Shown here: one piece after another, positions 21,656 to 32,700 of the stretch | How positions within the stretch are numbered: position 1 is the stretch's first letter | How the letters are laid out: every line of letters starts with the position of its first letter | NCBI GenBank assembly: GCA_963281255.1 | Contig: OY725492.1 | Span: forward strand, 2,960,104 to 3,024,103 | Direction of reading: 5' to 3' | Length of the DNA: 64,000 bases | Origin: Aphrocallistes beatrix | Taxonomy: Eukaryota; Porifera; Hexactinellida; Sceptrulophora; Aphrocallistidae | Made by a program: the position numbers and the translations under genes | Notes under the pieces: generated by a model | Seen by the model: only the letters and a program-made list of their open reading frames with translations | Databases searched by the model: none | What the model was told of the DNA's origin: nothing

Positions 21656-22178
21656 TCCTTACTATTAAAACTCGATTAATGTGTACAAGCGCGCTTCGCT
21701 TGTTTGCGCTGCGCGGCTGGCGGACACTTTGTGTCCGCCGGAGGCTCCCTTCGGTCGCCTGCGGTCACCATTGATTAATTATATGGGGGATAACATCTCT
21801 AAATACATCTGCCCTACTGTTATAATCGAAATCGCACGAAAAATCACCAAAATTATCAAATTTTAAAATTTTGATGAGTAATGATGACGTCATAACAAAG
21901 TGATGAGTCATCATTTTTTGATGGTAGTTGCATCATGTGTGAGACATGTTAGTATACAGATTCTATTAAAATTTCAGCCTTCTATCTCCTATAATGGCTG
22001 AGTTATGCTCGAATAACTGTGTTGCTTAACTTTTTAAAATGTGACAATGACGTCATCATTCCATGATGAGTCGACATTTTCATCTGAGCTCAGAACTTAC
22101 TGAAGCCATAGCCAAAAGACTCCCACATGCCAAAAATTAGCTTTCTATGACCGGCAGTTTCTTCAATCAATTCGTTAC

Positions 22179-22236
<58 letters not shown>

Positions 22237-22377
22237 TAATCGAGTTTTAATAGTAAGGATAACAGTAGGGCAGACGTCTTTTGAGATGTTATCTCCCTTA
22301 TAATTAACCAATGTGACCTCAGGCGACCGAAGGGAGTGTCCGCCAGCCGCGCAGCGCAAGCAAGCGAAACGGGCTTG
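21656..22377 (+). mobile_element. Helitron-like copy disrupted by another copy
   Basis: The forward 5' terminus (21656-21685) and 3' part (22260-22377, AACAGTAGGGCAGACG to GGGCTTG) are separated by a complete reverse copy at 21686-22259. The middle of the host copy is missing. Confidence 0.75.
21686..22259 (-). mobile_element. Helitron-like element, complete, 574 bp
   Basis: On the minus strand it runs from TCCTTACTATTAAAACTCG through a long TA tract (about 22181-22228) and the body to the CGCTTG hairpin, flanked by A and T as in the other copies. Confidence 0.86.
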
Positions 22378-23014
22378 TATATATAATTATTGAATGATTA
22401 ATAACTATGACTGAGGAGGAATTTAGGAGTTTTGGCCTTACATGGATTCAGTTTCCTCTAAAGACATTCTACATGCAATATCTTTGTCAAGAATTATCCA
22501 AGGAAAATGACTGATAATTCACTCCTATTTGATGTCCACATTTATTTCCCCAGAACATCACTTGCAATTTATAAACTTGTTGTCTACTACAAGTAATTTC
22601 CAAAGGGGGTGAACAGCCCCTGATAGGGTGTGTTCCTGCCACTACGAATTCTAGCAGCCCGATTTTTACAAAATTTGGATCTCTTTATGATATAGTTGGT
22701 GTGCATTGTACCAGGTCAAATTTATCAGATCTATCAGATCGAAATTTGAAAAAATGAAAAGTAAAATTATCCCACAGAATGTCTAAACATTCATTTTTAA
22801 AATATGATAGAAGTGCCCTTGGGTTCTCTCTGTCCCCCTCAATGCACCCCTGTCTACAAATGCCCTTTGAGCACTTGCGCAGTGAGGCTAGCCAACATTT
22901 CGTGTCCGCAGAAAAGTTGCGGGCCCTGATATTGATTACATGCACTAATCAATTAATGTATATATTAAACAGATGATAAATCCAGGGCTTCGTACTGGAC
23001 TATTAAGAACAAAC
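22378..23014. other. Intron, unassigned
   Basis: No coding exon or repeat relative is recognised. A stretch at 22850-22930 (GCACTTGCGCAGTGAGGCTA, then TTTCGTGTCCGC) has a repeat-like look but no partner in the window. Confidence 0.4.
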
Positions 23015-23174
23015 CGTTTTCTCCTTCGAGGAGTTCAATAAATTGATGAATTTGTATTAGTGTCCGCTCTCCACTTCCATTCTGGTTTACAAGTTTTGAA
23101 ACAGCTGATTGGATACAATTCTTGAGCTTGTTCTTTGCGCAAAGAGTAGCTGGAAATAATTTAGGACAAGGATC
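23015..23174 (-). CDS. RNF213: RNF213-like, exon after the AAA core
   Basis: The acceptor TTTGTAG follows the phase 0 donor CAG|GTAATA of the large exon, and the donor AACG|GTTTGT gives phase 1 into 14730. The peptide contains LKNCIQSAVSKLVNQN and HQFIELLEGEN, matching vertebrate LLRSCVQSAVGMLRDQN and the LLGLLNEDD pattern. An open frame on the same strand runs past the donor, so the 3' boundary rests on phase and homology. Confidence 0.82.
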
Positions 23175-23289
23175 CTACAAACAATGCAACGTATGTATGA
23201 GATACTGAAATCCAAATGTAAAAAAGCACAATACAACATATGAAGCATATTCTCATAATACAAGTAATATTTCACGAATTCATATAGAA

Positions 23290-23785
23290 CAAGCACGCTT
23301 CGCTTATTCGCGCTGCGCGGCTGGCGGAAACTTTGTGTCCGCAAGAGGCCTGTGGTCTCACATTGATTAATTATTATGGGAGGTAGCATCTCTAAATATG
23401 TCTGTCTTACTGTCAAAATCGATTTCACTCGAAAAATAATCTAAATAAAATTTGTCAATTATTTTTTGATGCGTAATGATGACGTCATAACAGAATCACG
23501 AGTCATCAATTTTTAATTATAGTTATTATGTGAGATATATTAATATATATATATTCTATTAAAATTTCAGCCTTCTATCACTTAAAATGGCTGAGTTATG
23601 GTCGAAAAACTGAAATTTCTAATTATAGAAAAAGTGACAATGACGTCATAATTCCATGATGACTTGATGAGTCGACACTTTCGTCTGAGGTCAGAACTTA
23701 GTGGAGCCATAACCAAAAGACTCCCATGCCAAAAATCATGTTTCTGTGCCTGGCAGTTTCTTCAATCAATTCGCAACGATATATA
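23290..23785 (-). mobile_element. Helitron-like body with 3' end, diverged
   Basis: It starts CAAGCACGCTTCGC after an A and reaches CAATCAATTCGCAACG. There are several small deletions relative to its neighbours, and no 5' terminus before the next copy. Confidence 0.75.
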
Positions 23786-23791
23786 TACGTA

Positions 23792-24290
23792 CAAACGCGC
23801 TTCGCTTGCTTGCGCTGCGCGGCTGGCGGACACTTTGTGTCCGCCTGAGGCTCCCTTCGCTCGCCTGGGTTCACATTGGTTAATTATAAGGGAGATATCA
23901 TCTCTAAATATGTCTGTCTTACTTTTATATTCGATATCACTTGAAAAATCACCAAATTTGTCAATTTTCAAATTTTTGATGCGTAATGATGACATCATAA
24001 CAAAGTGATGAGCCATCATTCTTTGATGATAGCTACATCATATGTGAGGTATGTTAGTATACATATTCTATTAAATTTTCAGCCTTCTATCTCCTATAAT
24101 GGCTGAGTTATGCTTGAATAATTGTGTTGCTTAACTTTTAAAAATGTGACAATGACGTCATAATTTCATGATGAGTCGACATTTCACTCTGAGCTCAGAA
24201 CTTACTGGAGCCATAGCCAAAGACTCCCACATGCCAAAAATTAGCTTTCTGCGCCCGGCAGTTTCTTCAATCAATTCGTTACAGAGATAT
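23792..24290 (-). mobile_element. Helitron-like body with 3' end
   Basis: It runs from CAAACGCGCTTCGCTTG to GTTACAG. The next 5' terminus, at 24297, points the other way and belongs to the following copy. Confidence 0.8.
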
Positions 24291-24296
24291 TATATA

Positions 24297-25445
24297 TTCT
24301 TACTATTAAAACTCGATTAATGTTTGTGTATATATATATATATATATATCAAGGTTGAAACCGCTTCAACCAAATACCATTTTAACCGAATAATGGTCAG
24401 ACCAAATAATTTGGTTAACCGAATAATGGTCAAACCGAATAATTTGGTTAACCGAATAATGGTCAGACCAAATAATTTGGTTAACCGAATAATGGTTAAA
24501 CCGAATAATTTGGTCAACCGAATATTTGGTCAACCAAATAATTTGCTGAACCAAATAATACTTTTTGCATAAATTTTTATATATTATATAAATATTTATA
24601 CAAAAATATAATCAAGTATAAGTAAGCCTATTAGATGTATTTGTGTTCGGACCACCTTATGTAAGAACGTGTGATTGTATTGGGAAAGCAAGCAAATGAT
24701 TCGGTTGACCAAATATTTGGTTGACCAAATTATTCGGTTGACCAAATTATTCGGTTGACCAAATTATTCGGTTGACCAAATTATTTGGTTGACCAAATAT
24801 TCGGTTGACCAAATTATTCGGTTGACCAAATATTCGGTTGACCAAATTATTCGGTTGACCAAATTATATGGTTCTCAACCGAATACCAAATAATGATATT
24901 TGGTTACAAACCAAATATCAATTATTTGCAAATAATATTTGGTTAAACCGAATAATCAACTATTCGGTTTCAACCTGCCAGTCCCAGAAAGCTGATTTTT
25001 AGCATGGGAGAGTCTTTTGGCTATGGCTCCACTAAGTTCTGAGCTCAGAGCAAAATGTCAACTCATCATGGAATTATGACGTCATTGTCACATTTTTAAA
25101 AGTTAAGCAACACAGTTATTCGAGCATAACTCAGCCATTATATAGATAGAAGGCTGAAATTTTAATAGAATCTGTAAACTAACACGCCTCACATATGATG
25201 CAACTATCATCAAAAAATGATGACTCATCACCTTGTAATGACGTCATCATTACTCATCAAAATTTTAAAAATTGACAAATTTGGTGATTTTTCGAGTGAT
25301 ATCGATTTTTAAACTAAGATGGACATGTTTAGAGATGATATCTCCCTTATAATTAACCAGTCTCACCTCCAGGCGACCGAAGGGAGCCTCCGGCAGACAC
25401 AAAGTGTCCGCCAGCCGCGCAGCGCAAGCAAGCGAAGCGCGCTTG
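24297..25445 (+). mobile_element. Helitron-like element with a foldback inserted at its TA tract
   Basis: The 5' terminus TTCTTACTATTAAAACTCG and TA tract are followed by the foldback at 24352-24976, then the body from CTGCCAGTCCCAG to GCGCGCTTG. About 22 bp of the body start (the ATTGATTGAAG box) is missing at the insertion. Confidence 0.8.
24352..24976. repeat. Foldback element with GGTTGACCAAATTATT arrays
   Basis: The ends AGGTTGAAACCG and CGGTTTCAACCT are inverted. The left arm (about 24400-24540) and right arm (about 24690-24870) are arrays of short units such as CGGTTGACCAAATTATT in opposite orientation, around an AT-rich centre. It lies in the TA tract of a Helitron-like copy. Confidence 0.82.
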
Positions 25446-25455
25446 TGCATATATA

Positions 25456-26336
25456 TCCAAACTATTAAAACTCGATTAATGTGTATATATGTGTGTGTAT
25501 ATATATAAATATATATACAGTAGAACGTCAGTTATCCGAAAGGGTTGGGACCGAGGGGGTTCGGATAACTGAAGTTGTTATGTAATTATATAGAAAAGTT
25601 GGTTAGTAGTGCTAAGTAGTCATAATGATTAATAATGGATAAAATACATATTGATCTATGTACGTATCATCAATAGTATATAAAATGATGGCAGTGTAGT
25701 ACTTTCAATTCTCAGCTCAAAGATGCATCATTTATATATTTATTATATTTTAGTTTGGTCAACCAAGGGGTTCGGATAACTGAAGTGTTCGGATAACTGA
25801 AGTTCGGATAACTGACGTTCTACTGTATATATATATATATATATGTAACGAATTGATTGAAGAAACTGCCGGTCACAGAAAGCTGATTTTTGGCATGTGG
25901 GAGGCTTTTGGTTATGGCTCCAGTAAGTTCTGAGCTCAGAGCAAAATGTCAACTCATTATGGAATTATGACGTCATTGTCACATTCTTAAAAGTTAAGCA
26001 ATACAGTTATTCGAGCATAACCCAACCATTATAGGAGATAGAAGGCTGAAATTTCAATAGAATCTTTAGACTAACATACCTCACATATGATGCAACTATC
26101 ATCAAAGAATGATGACTCATCACTTTGTTATGACGTAATCATTACTCATCAAAAATTTGAAAATTTATAATTTTGATGATTTTCGTGCGTTATCGATTAT
26201 AGCACAATGGCAGACGTATTTAGAGATGTTTTCTCCCATATAATTAATCAATGGTGACCACAGGCGCCCAAAGGGCGCCTCCGGCGGACACAAAGTGTCC
26301 CTCAGCCGCGCAGCGCAAGCAAGCGAAGCGAGCTTG
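25456..26336 (+). mobile_element. Helitron-like element with MITE in its TA tract
   Basis: The 5' terminus TCCAAACTATTAAAACTCG is followed by TA/TG repeats, the MITE at 25518-25825, a TA tract and the body, ending GCGAGCTTG at 26336. Confidence 0.83.
25518..25825. mobile_element. pogo/Tigger-type MITE (family B), uninterrupted, 308 bp
   Basis: The ends are CAGTAGAACGTCAGTTATCC and GGATAACTGACGTTCTACTG, flanked by TA. Its centre, AATAGTATATAAAATGATGG near 25672-25691, is the empty-site counterpart of the Helitron-like insertion at 6410-6970. Confidence 0.9.
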
Positions 26337-26835
26337 TGTATATATATATCTGTAACGAATTGATTGAAGAAACTGCCAGGCGCAGAAAGCTGATTTTTGG
26401 CATGTGGGGGTCTTTTGGCTATGGTTCCAATAAGTTCTGAACTCAGAGCAAAATGTCAACTCATCTTGGAATTATGACGTCATTGTCACATTTTTAAAAG
26501 TTATACAGTTATTCGAGCATAACTCAGCCATTTTAAGTGATAGAAGGCTGAAATTTTAATAGAATTTGTATACTAACATACCTCACATATGATGCAACTA
26601 TCATCAAAAAATGATGACTCATCACTTTATGACGTCATCATTACCCATCAAAATTTTTAAAATGTACAAATTTGGTGATTTTTCGAGTGATATCGATTAT
26701 AACAGTAGGCCAGACATATTTAGAGATGATATCTCCCTTATAATTAACCGATGTGGCTCCAGGCGACCGAAGGGAGCCTCCGGCGGACACGAAGTGTCCG
26801 CCAGCCGCGCCGCACAAGCAAGCGAAGCGCGCTTG
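26337..26835 (+). mobile_element. Helitron-like body with 3' end
   Basis: A TA tract, CTGTAACGAATTGATTG and the body lead to GCGCGCTTG at 26835. It abuts the previous copy's 3' end and is followed within 7 bp by a MITE. Confidence 0.82.
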
Positions 26836-26841
26836 TATATA

Positions 26842-27295
26842 CAGTGGAACCTGTACATAACGGCCACCCAAGGGACTGGACAAAATTGGCCGTTATACAC
26901 AGGTGACCGTTATATACAGGTGATTGTCTTAACCCTATCTAGAATTAAACATAGTTACTACATGTAGTTCCATTACTTGAAGTAATTACATGAAACTTGT
27001 TTATCGTTCGTAACAGGTCATGGAATAAACACATAAAAAGGTGAAAAAGGTGATGGCCGTTATATACAAGTAGTGACCGTTATAGACAGGTAGTGGCCGT
27101 TATAGACAGGTGATGGCCGTTACACACAGTTTTAGGGTCAGTAAGGGACTACAAAAGGGTGGCCGCTGGCCGCGTTGAGCAGGTGACCGCTCTACACAGG
27201 TTCAATATTATGAAATTTCGGACGGGACTGTTCATTGGTGACCGCTATAGACAGGTGACCGTTATATAGAGTGGCCGTTATAGCAGGTTCGACTG
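26842..27295. mobile_element. pogo/Tigger-type MITE (family A), 454 bp
   Basis: This is the inverse orientation of 4686-5122: the left end is CAGTGGAACCTGTACATAAC and the right end is the complement of CAGTCGAACCTGCTATAACG, with TA flanks. Internal GGCCGTTATA units repeat many times. Confidence 0.85.
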
Positions 27296-27766
27296 TATAT
27301 ATATATACGTATTTATATATAAATAAATAAATAAATATACAATAATCGAGTTTTAATAGTAAGGACAAGCGCGCTTCGCTTGCTTGCGCTGCGCGACTAG
27401 CGGACACTTCGTGTCCGCTGGAGGATCCATTCGGTCGCCTGGAGGTGACATCTGTTAATTAAACGGGATATATCATCTCTAAATATGTCCATCTTAGTTT
27501 TACAATCGATATCACTCGAAAAAACACCAAATTTGTCAATTTTTAAAATTTTGATGAGTAATGATGACGTCATAGCAAAGTGATGAGTCATCATTTTTTG
27601 ATGATAGTTGTGTTGCTTAACTTTTAAAAATGTGACAATGACGTCATAATTCCATAATGAGTCGACATTTTCGTCTGAGCTCAGAATTTACTGGACCCAT
27701 AGCTAAAAGACTCCTACATGCCAAAAATCAGCTTTCTACGCCTGGCAGTTTCTTCAATCAATTCGT

Positions 27767-27806
<40 letters not shown>

Positions 27807-27874
27807 AACAAACAATAATTGAGTTTTAATAGTAAGGATATACACACACATTAATCGAGTCTTAATAGTAAGGA
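27296..27874 (-). mobile_element. Tandem Helitron-like copies with stacked 5' termini
   Basis: A 5' fragment (27296-27365, ending AATAGTAAGGA) abuts the 3' terminus of a copy at 27366-27838. A further 5' terminus follows at 27839-27874. The copy at 27366 has an internal deletion near 27608. Junctions have no spacer. Confidence 0.82.
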
Positions 27875-28182
27875 TGATAAGGTTTTTAATTTGTTGAACT
27901 ATTGCCACTCCATAAAGGTTGAACGAGTGCAGGGGAAAACTTGCATAAAAAAGATTTTTTGCCATCCGAGTATTTTGAGTCACTTAAGGAATTTCAAGTC
28001 TCAAACAAATACAATTTTAAAGATTTATGACCTTATTGTCACCTTTTTTTAGTTTGAATGTAACATTCTAAATAAATTTTTCGAATCAACCCATCTCCGG
28101 CTCTATGTGAAAAATCATATATAAAGAACGCTTAAAAAAGTATACTTAAAACAGTCTAGAAAATGGCAAATTAGTCCTAGTG
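27875..28182. other. Intron, nothing recognised
   Basis: AT-rich DNA between Helitron-like copies with no relatives seen. Confidence 0.4.
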
Positions 28183-29046
28183 TCCTTACTATTAAAACTC
28201 GATTAATGTTTGTGTATATGTGTGTGTGTGTGTGTATCTAGGTTGACTAATTCATGAATTAATGAATAATTCGAATAATTCGAATAATTCATAATTCATC
28301 AAGCCTGAGAAGAATTATTCAAAATTGAAATTTTTGCAACAAAATATCATAAATTATATGAATGAATTTCTCGAATATTTCTTAATTCAGGAATTCAGGA
28401 TCAATCACTCAAATAATTCATATTTCCTGAATTATGAATAATTCCTTAGCTTATCGTTGACTAATTCATGCTTGAATTATGAATTATTCGAATAATTCAT
28501 AATTCTTTGCCATTTTTTAATGAATTAGTCAACTTAGGTGTATATATATATATATATATATCTGTAACGAATTGATTGAAGAAACTGCCAAGCACAGAAA
28601 GCTGATATTTGGCATGTAGGGGTCTTTTGGCTACGGCTCCACTAAGTTCTGAGCTCAGACGAAAATGTCGACTCATCATGGAATAATGGTGTTATTGTCA
28701 CCTTTTTTATAATTAGAAATTTCAGCTTTTTGACTATAACTCAACATTTTAGGTGATAGAAGGCTAATAGAATGTGTCTATTAATGTATCTCAGATATGA
28801 TACAACTATCATCAAAAAGTGATGACACATCACTCTGTTATGGCGTCATCATTACACATCAACAATTTAAAAACTGACAAATTTTGTGATTTTTAGTGCG
28901 ATATCGATTATAACAGTAGGACGGACGTATTTAGAGATGTTATCTACCTTATAATTGATCAATGTGACCACAGGCGCCCAAAGGGCGCCTCAGGCGCACA
29001 CAAAGTGTCCGCCAGCCGCGCAGTGCAAGCGGGCGAAGCGCGCTTG
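28183..29046 (+). mobile_element. Helitron-like element with a foldback in its TG/TA tract
   Basis: It runs from TCCTTACTATTAAAACTCG (28183) through a TG/TA tract, the foldback at 28240-28536, a TA tract and the body (28562 on) to GCGCGCTTG. Confidence 0.83.
28240..28536. repeat. Foldback of TTCGAATAATTCATAA units
   Basis: The ends AGGTTGACTAATTCAT and ATGAATTAGTCAACTT pair, with arms of repeated GAATAATTCGAATAATTC. The first bases resemble the foldback at 24352 (AGGTTGA), and it occupies the same kind of site. Confidence 0.75.
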
Positions 29047-29212
29047 TAATTATTAATTAGCCTATTGCACAATAATTTGATGTTTTATTTTTTAAAATTG
29101 TGATGACTGTTTTTCTAAATTCCGATTACCAAACATCTGAAACTTCTCTACTGACGCTCTTGTGCGTCTGTTCTTTCAGATTTTATCTTGTAAAATCCGA
29201 TATATCGGTATA

Positions 29213-29658
29213 CAGTGGATATCGGTTATAAGAACATGTCGGTTATAAGAACCATTTATTTGGGAACGGATTATTTTCTATTCATTACTATTTAAACAGA
29301 ACCGGTTATAAGAACATCTAATATCGGTTATAAGAACATTCTATCAATAATTTCTAGAACTATTAGTAGTCAAGTTATCATTTTTTCATTCATACACAAC
29401 CAATTTTGTAATTTCTGACACCTGCATCTTCTACCTCGCTTACTTTTTCGAGGTTACTACTATTTATTAGGTTAGGGACCAATCTTCTTATAGCGGATAA
29501 AAAGAACAAAATATGTTCTTATAACCGACAATAGATGTTCTTATAAACGATAAAAATAACAAAATATGTTCTTATAACCGACATATCAGACCTCTTATGT
29601 CGGTTATAAGAACATTTTTTTCAACTCCCAACGATGTTCTTATAACCGATTTCCACTG
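29213..29658. mobile_element. pogo/Tigger-type MITE (family D), 446 bp
   Basis: The ends CAGTGGATATCGGTTATAAG and its complement (AACCGATTTCCACTG) enclose many copies of CGGTTATAAGAACA. It lies 82 bp downstream of the donor of the large RNF213-like exon, in its intron. Confidence 0.82.
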
Positions 29659-29740
29659 TGTATGTTATTATGATATTATTTAAAAACGTGCTCTGCTTAT
29701 TATATCTAAAATATCCAAATCAAATTTAACATAGTATTAC

Positions 29741-32700
29741 CTGATTTTTATATCCTCCGAAAATTTGATGTATTTCCTTCTCTATGATCTCTGAGATAGG
29801 TGGTAGCTCTTCATAGTCGAGAGATCGAATATCGTCAATGTGAACTGTGTTCCACTCTCCTCCACAGAAGCTTTCAAATGAACTGCCGTGTGCTTCTCTT
29901 CTCAGCTGAACTAAGAACACGAGACACACACCACATTCCCCATTTTCACTCTCTTCCCGCCAGTCACTTAACTCCTCTACCGTCTTGTGACGAGCACAAG
30001 CAATCAGTTTTGCATTCTCCGTTCCTTTATCACATTGCACGAGCAGAATCCTTTTACCAGGTCTTATTGTTCTCTCACTTCCTGTTTCTGCTCTCAAAAA
30101 TTTTTGAATTTCGCTACTGAACTGCTGTTCGCTCTGAAATTGCTGGAGAGAAAGACACTTTATTTCATTAATTTCTTCATTCAAACGTTTTTCCAATTGA
30201 TTCACATCTCTATCTGTCAAAAGACGTGAATGTGTGGTAGCTAGTGTCAGGTGTTTCCTTGCATTATCATAAATACTGTCTAATGCCTGTCTCAGATATT
30301 CCTCGAGGCTACCAAGTTGTAATTTGAAATATTCTCTCATGATATTTTGTGACTGTTTCCTGAGATAACTATTTTTTACTCTCAGCACTGCGTCCGTTGT
30401 AGCCATTCTTAACAATTGAATTTGGCTTCTCTCCAGCACTTCTCTGTCCACCTCCACATCACCAGTCGCTTCATCAGGGTACATTGCTTTCATTACGTGG
30501 AACACAATGGAAGAAGCTGTGTCGGCATGATAACCAATGAAACAGTCCCCTTCGCTGAATTCACATCTCTTCTGGAAACCAATAGAATGTGTTCTATCCA
30601 ATGTCGAGGAGTCCTTTGCCCACTTCCTCAGTAAACCTGATATCACTCTTCCTTCATCAGAGAGTACTGTTGACATGGTGAGAAAGTGTTTCTCTAATCG
30701 ATTGATAAGAGGAGTTGGAAAAGTCCTATACACGGTTTCTGTATCAGCTATTACAATGAGCTTAAAGTCTCTATGCACCCGACATTTCATTCTGTGAGTT
30801 CCTAATCCCAGATCAACATAACGCTGATTGTATATCTTCATATAGTATTGGTTAAGAGCATCGTAGAGGCTCTCATATAAATTCTCCAAATTTAGAAGAA
30901 TTATGGCCTTTCCGGATTCCATACAAATTTTGATTTTATTTATGTTACGGCATATCGTCGAGTACTCCTGATCTCTAGGAAAATGAGATCCAAAAATAAC
31001 ACGATAATCATTTAACCACATTTTGTGAGATATGAGAATATTTAGTGCAGCATAATTCTCTGTAAGAAGTAAAAGGTACCGCGTTTCCCCATGGAATGAA
31101 ATCGAGAAACTATCCAGGTTAGCACGTATCAGGCCTAACGGAGAGCAATCAGGACCTACGTCTGAATCAGGTATATCAATCTCCTTCTCGAATATAGCGA
31201 GAGCTTTGTTGTCAGAAGCGCCACCGAAATTTCTGAGTATACAGTGCTTTAGAATACATTTAGTCATAACAGTACCAAATTCGTTGCAGATGAATACTAG
31301 CATTTTCATCAGACTGTAGAAATCCCTCAACCCATAATACTCCCTAGTTCCTGTGTTATTTTTCCAAAGAGATTTTGCGGGACAGGAATAATCCCTCACC
31401 AATTCGATATACGCTTTAGCTAAATTGGGAATCCAACATTTAATGCTCTTTATTATATCGGGACGAATTGAATCTGAACAGCAGATTTCTTCTGCACTAG
31501 ATCTTAGTTCTTCAATGTCTGGGTCTCCTCTCGCTACCATGATCCCTCGGTTCATCTTAGCAGGGTCGAGTGACCAGTTAGAAATACCAATGAATGCAAC
31601 ACGATCTATCGACTCATCTCGATCGTGCTCCTCCTTCTCTTCTAAATCTGATTTCTTTACTTTTAGACATACTTGTGGATTATTCGCTAGACAATTAGCT
31701 TCATCACTAGCATCATGATCTATTTCCTCAGTTCCATAGTTGCTATCCTCCAAAAGTGGATGCAATACCTTCAAAGGCAAGAGAGGAGAGTCCTCAGCTA
31801 ATCCAACTTCATCAAGCACAACACAAGACACGAATTTTTTGCTTCCGGTCTGCCTCTGCATATTTCTACAGTTTCTAAATACTCCGATTATTCCTTCAGG
31901 AGTGGATAGCTGACTGCATTGATAGGACATGATGTGAACTTGTTTGAAGTTTCGGAGGAGACTTTTATCAGGGCATTTATTTCCCTGCATATTATTCGAA
32001 ATTATAGACTTAGCAAGCGACTTGGAGCTTCCAGGCTTACCAATAACAAACAATGGAATCTTGAGCTCAATACAAATGAACATCATGAATACATTCTCTT
32101 TCAGAGCTTTGTTCTTCGCAATGTGTTCATCCACAGTCATCTGATCTAAGATCAGCTGTTGGCATCGATCTACTTCAAAATGAATCAAATTAGGATCGCG
32201 AATGGGAGTAAGCGGTTGTCTGAAATATTTTGAAATTGTACCATCAAACAAATTACGTTTCTGAAGTCTTGCTCGATAACACACAGCTAAGGAGAGAATC
32301 AAACTGTAAGAAACATAGTCAATGTTGTGAATAGTTGGCTGTAGCCGTGGTGGTTTGGGAGGAGAACAAGCCACGTTTTTCTGTATCAACTGTCGACGAG
32401 GTGGGCTTCGCAATAAATCATCTGTTTTTTTCACTGGAGACATAGGATTCATTGATACTCGGGGAGGAATTATGGGAATTTTTTTCATTGTTTGTGGGGG
32501 AGATGTTAGTAAATGAGGAATAGATAATGTTGATAAGATTGAATGATCCGAGGTAGTCGAGTTAATTGATTCATTAGCCTCACCAGACATATCACTCGAA
32601 TCTTCAGTTGATTCTGGTTTGAAAAACTGAAGGTTGGAATAGAACCAGAGCATAACTGTCATTGCTCTCTCCACATCCCTCAAACTCACGAAACTACACT

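Noticed and set aside
24317-24572. Open frames with LTKLFGLTIIR and LVNRIMVRPNN repeats as repeat proteins
   Set aside because: These are translations of the foldback array at 24352-24976 with no conserved start or context.
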